This document shows positions 61,395-64,000 of a stretch of DNA of 64,000 bases, one piece after another. The stretch is from an uncultured Burkholderiales bacterium (GTDB taxonomy: Bacteria; Pseudomonadota; Gammaproteobacteria; Burkholderiales; Burkholderiaceae_C): contig CAIQBO010000016.1 of assembly GCA_903870145.1 (NCBI GenBank), positions 47,632 through 111,631 of the forward strand. The letters run 5' to 3'. Each line of letters begins with the position of its first letter. The stretch's first letter is position 1. A program made the translations under genes and the position numbers. The notes below the pieces were generated by a model. The model was not told where the DNA came from. It saw nothing but the letters and a program-made list of their open reading frames with translations, and made no database searches.

Positions 61395-63425
61395 GTGGCC
61401 ATCCCCCAATCTTTTATCCAAGAACTGATCTCGCGTGTTGACGTGGTGGAGGTGGTGGGCCGCTATGTTCAGCTCAAAAAAGGTGGCGCCAACTTCATGG
61501 GCTTGTGCCCTTTTCATGGTGAGAAATCTCCCAGCTTCACGGTCAGCCCAAGCAAGCAGTTTTTCCACTGCTTTGGTTGCGGTAAAAACGGCAACGCCAT
61601 TGGTTTTTTGATGGAACACGCCGGCATGAGTTTCATTGAGGCGGTCAAGGACTTGGCCCAGCAAACGGGCATGACCGTGCCCGAAGAAGACCAGTCGCCC
61701 GAAGACCGAGCACGCGCGGCTGAACAAAAACAAAAACAAGCCAACTTAAGCGATGTCCTGGAAAAAGCCGGTGAATCGTATCGACACCACTTGAAATCTG
61801 CGCCCCAAGCCGTGGCTTACCTCAAAGGCCGAGGCCTGTCGGGTCAAATTGCTAAACGATTTGGTCTGGGCTACGCGCCCGAGGGTTGGCGCAGTTTGGC
61901 CAGCGTGTTTCCCAACTACGATGAGCCTTTGTTGGCCGAGAGTGGCCTGGTGATCGTCAATGAAGAAGACCAAAAACGTTACGACCGCTTTCGCGATCGG
62001 GTGATGTTCCCAATTCGCAATATCAAAGGTGAGTGCATCGGATTTGGCGGCCGTGTGATGGGGGAGGGTTCGCCCAAATACCTCAATTCGCCTGAGACCC
62101 CTGTGTTTCACAAAGGCCGCGAACTTTATGGTTTGTTTGAAGCCCGAGATAGCATTCAAACTGCGGGTTATGTTCTGGTGACAGAAGGCTACATGGACGT
62201 GGTGGCACTGGCGCAATGGGGTTTTCCCAATGCAGTGGCCACTTTGGGAACAGCGTGCACACCCGACCATGTGCAAAAACTGTTTCGCTTCACCGACGCT
62301 GTGGTGTTCAGTTTTGACGGTGACAACGCTGGGCGCAGGGCCGCACGCAAAGCTTTAGACGGCGCTTTAAGTTATGCCACAGATGTACGCAGCATCAAAT
62401 TTTTGTTCTTGCCCGCTGAGCACGACCCCGACAGCTATATCCGCGAAAAAGGCTCTGAAGCTTTCTCTGAATGTGTCACCCATGCCACCCCCTTGTCGCG
62501 CTTTTTGATCGAAGTGGCCAGCGAAGGCTGTGACCTTGAAAGCGCGGAAGGCCGAGCCCACCTGTCCAGCAACGCCAGCCCCATGTGGCGCGCCCTGCCC
62601 GACGGCGCCTTAAAGCGTCAGCTTTTGAGTGAGTTGGGGCAATTGATTCAACTCGACCCGGCCGAGCTGGCAGGGCTTTGGCTGCAACAAGCCCAAGCAG
62701 CGGCAAGCCGCGGCGCGCCCAGAGTGGCCGGCGGGGCATCGTCCACGAGCAAGGCCGCAGTTGCAGATGCCGTCTATGACCCAGCAGGCGGGCAAGGCAG
62801 CGCAGACTGGGCCGCGCCCTCGCCTTTCGATGAAAATTCACAGGCCTTTGCGCGCAGAACGGCACGCACCAGGCCTGATGGCAAAACATGGAAAAAAGGG
62901 CCGAACGGCAAATGGCGACTCGAATCCGCAGGCGCTGCAAGCGCCATGGCGCCCCTGGGGCTGCGCACGCTGCCAGCCAGCCGAGCTGACCATGCCGTGC
63001 GCTTGCTGCTTGGCAACATGGCCTTGTGGGACGGCCTGTCCAGCGATGACCACGCCATGCTGTGCGGATTGCCGGCCATGCATGGAGAGTTGATGACTTG
63101 GCTGGAGAGTCAATTTCATGACCACGGCGCCTTGGCTTGGGGAAGCTTGCAATCAGAGCTAAACGCCCTGCCTTTTGCTGTTCTGGCCGAGAAACTCATG
63201 GGCTCGCATGTACCCAGCAAAGTGCAAGCCCTGCCATCGCCTGATACGGGCGAAGCTCAGCACGAGTTGCGCCTTTTGCTCAATTTGATGCTGATCGACC
63301 AGCTCAAAGCCTTGGAGACTCTGGCCTTGCAAGATGCGCAAACCACGCAAGACCCAGCGGCCTTGCAGCGCTGGCGCGAGTTGCACCAAAGGCGGCGCGC
63401 ATTGATGGTGGGCGGGCTTTCTTGA
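61395..63425 (+). CDS. dnaG: DNA primase DnaG
   Basis: About 676 residues. Zinc-binding domain CPFHGEKSPSFTVSPSKQFFHCFGCG (CHCC), the TOPRIM core (VTEGYMDVVALAQWG ... FSFDGDNAGRRAARKA) and a C-terminal DnaB-binding region. GTG 61395 gives the standard N-terminus VAIPQSFIQEL; ATG 61377 is possible but lies only nine bases past the T-run of a terminator. The N-terminal motifs and TOPRIM metal residues are intact. Confidence 0.95.
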   Translation: MAIPQSFIQELISRVDVVEVVGRYVQLKKGGANFMGLCPFHGEKSPSFTVSPSKQFFHCFGCGKNGNAIGFLMEHAGMSFIEAVKDLAQQTGMTVPEEDQSPEDRARAAEQKQKQANLSDVLEKAGESYRHHLKSAPQAVAYLKGRGLSGQIAKRFGLGYAPEGWRSLASVFPNYDEPLLAESGLVIVNEEDQKRYDRFRDRVMFPIRNIKGECIGFGGRVMGEGSPKYLNSPETPVFHKGRELYGLFEARDSIQTAGYVLVTEGYMDVVALAQWGFPNAVATLGTACTPDHVQKLFRFTDAVVFSFDGDNAGRRAARKALDGALSYATDVRSIKFLFLPAEHDPDSYIREKGSEAFSECVTHATPLSRFLIEVASEGCDLESAEGRAHLSSNASPMWRALPDGALKRQLLSELGQLIQLDPAELAGLWLQQAQAAASRGAPRVAGGASSTSKAAVADAVYDPAGGQGSADWAAPSPFDENSQAFARRTARTRPDGKTWKKGPNGKWRLESAGAASAMAPLGLRTLPASRADHAVRLLLGNMALWDGLSSDDHAMLCGLPAMHGELMTWLESQFHDHGALAWGSLQSELNALPFAVLAEKLMGSHVPSKVQALPSPDTGEAQHELRLLLNLMLIDQLKALETLALQDAQTTQDPAALQRWRELHQRRRALMVGGLS

Positions 63426-63428
63426 ATT

Positions 63429-63437
63429 TGCTATAAT
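63429..63437 (+). promoter_or_regulatory. Extended -10 promoter for the rpoD leader
   Basis: TGCTATAAT is a perfect TGN-TATAAT extended -10 just after the dnaG stop. No clear -35 was found. Transcription would start near 63444. Confidence 0.7.
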
Positions 63438-63443
63438 GCTAGG

Positions 63444-63660
63444 CTCAGGCAAGAGCGACAGCAGCACCTCCGGGCCCGGCCACCGCCATCAGCGCAATTC
63501 CCTCACTGGGAAGGCCACCTAACCGCAAGGACTGCACTCCAAATGTTCGCCCAAACATCTTGCCAATAAGCAGTGCTATTGCAAATCAGGCCACCTGCCC
63601 TCAGGTACTAGTTTGCCTAGCCCCCTCGCGCCGGTAGTTTTGGCGCAGCGTTTTTTTCCG
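63444..63660 (+). other. Structured leader or small RNA upstream of rpoD
   Basis: About 215 bases without an open frame. Short hairpins can be drawn (TTCCC-TCACT-GGGAA; ATGTT-N6-AACAT; ACCTG-N4-CAGGT), the 5' AGGCAA can pair with TTGCCT near 63613-63618, and GCGCC/GGCGC (63628-63646) followed by seven T at 63651-63657 resembles a terminator. It could be an attenuated rpoD leader or a separate small RNA. Confidence 0.4.
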
Positions 63661-63689
63661 ATTCTGTTTTAGAGTTTAGAGGTCCCATC

Positions 63690-64000
63690 ATGCCCGCTCA
63701 AAAGTCCAAGAAGCCCGTGAAAGCCATAGCCAAGGCCAGTCCTGTCAAAGCCCCGGTCAAAGCTGTTGTCAAGACTGTGGTCAAAGCCAAACTGCCCGTG
63801 AAAGCTGTGGCTAAAACTGCGGTTAAACCTGCAGTCAAAGCTGCTGCCAAATCAAGCGCCAAACCCGTTGTTCAACCAGCTTCTAAGCCGGTTCAGAAAG
63901 CTTCTTCAGTGCCCGTATCGAAAAAATCTGCGCCCAAAGCGCCTGTCAAAGCTACCACCCCAATAGCGGTTAAACCCGCTGTGAAAGTTGCGGCCAAACC
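63690..64000 (+). CDS. rpoD: Probable RNA polymerase sigma-70 RpoD, N-terminal part only
   Basis: The frame from ATG 63690 runs to the window edge (~103 codons). It encodes only a Lys/Ala/Pro/Val-rich tract (MPAQKSKKPVKAIAKASPVK...), the extended N-terminal tail seen on RpoD of Burkholderiales. The sigma domains lie outside. The call rests on position after dnaG and this tail; a histone-like protein is the alternative. Confidence 0.65.
   Translation, partial: MPAQKSKKPVKAIAKASPVKAPVKAVVKTVVKAKLPVKAVAKTAVKPAVKAAAKSSAKPVVQPASKPVQKASSVPVSKKSAPKAPVKATTPIAVKPAVKVAAK

Noticed and set aside
1..64000. tRNA, rRNA, CRISPR arrays, IS elements, prophage or integration sites
   Set aside because: No cloverleaf-like tRNA ends, no regularly spaced repeats, no transposase or integrase motifs and no terminal inverted repeats were seen on reading; a covariance search was not possible here.

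Overview
The window looks like chromosome of a freshwater betaproteobacterium of the Comamonadaceae (Limnohabitans/Rhodoferax type). This rests on recognised gene orders and protein styles (trxA-rho-rpmE type B, ppx-sixA-ppk1, dnaG followed by an Ala/Lys-rich rpoD-like start, abundant TRAP transporters), not on any database search. No rRNA, tRNA, CRISPR array, insertion sequence or prophage was seen, and no gene-free stretch exceeds 300 bases.

Layout. 0-7.7 kb is ordinary: a cut-off VapB-type antitoxin gene, a LexA-boxed umuDC pair, a flavoprotein, trxA, rho, rpmE and a large membrane protein. 7.7-20.7 kb holds the phosphate control block: pstSCAB-phoU-phoB-phoR-phoX on the minus strand, then ppx, sixA and ppk1. 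About 20.7-56 kb is a continuous accessory island, visibly richer in A/T, in which almost every transcription unit starts next to a Pho-box-like pair of 7-base repeats with 11-base period. It encodes extra phosphatases (PhoA, PhoD, a 5'-nucleotidase), PPK2, and genes that fit replacement of phosphate in the envelope: ugd, a UDP-glucuronate 4-epimerase-like protein, two PAP2 phosphatases, a polyprenyl-phosphate sugar transferase, an ArnT-like transferase, a flippase-like protein, an LptF-like permease, OlsB-like, PlsC-like and PlcP-like enzymes and two GT4 glycosyltransferases. It also holds an aminotransferase beside a phosphatidylserine decarboxylase-like gene, two paralogous small membrane proteins, and a seven-gene uptake operon (ExbD, TonB, TonB-dependent receptor, ExbB, TatT, TRAP binding protein, fused TRAP permease). 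56-64 kb returns to ordinary genes: MarR with a fumarylpyruvate hydrolase-like gene, a TRAP transporter, a Nudix hydrolase, dnaG and the start of rpoD.

How it fits together (inference). When phosphate is scarce, PhoR/PhoB would switch on high-affinity uptake, polyphosphate turnover, several secreted or lipid-anchored phosphatases, and a membrane programme in which phospholipids give way to ornithine and glycosyl/glucuronosyl lipids and the lipid A phosphates are removed and perhaps replaced by uronic acid. The TonB/TRAP operon would bring in an unidentified substrate under the same control. The co-location of all these modules under one regulator-binding pattern is the main discovery candidate.
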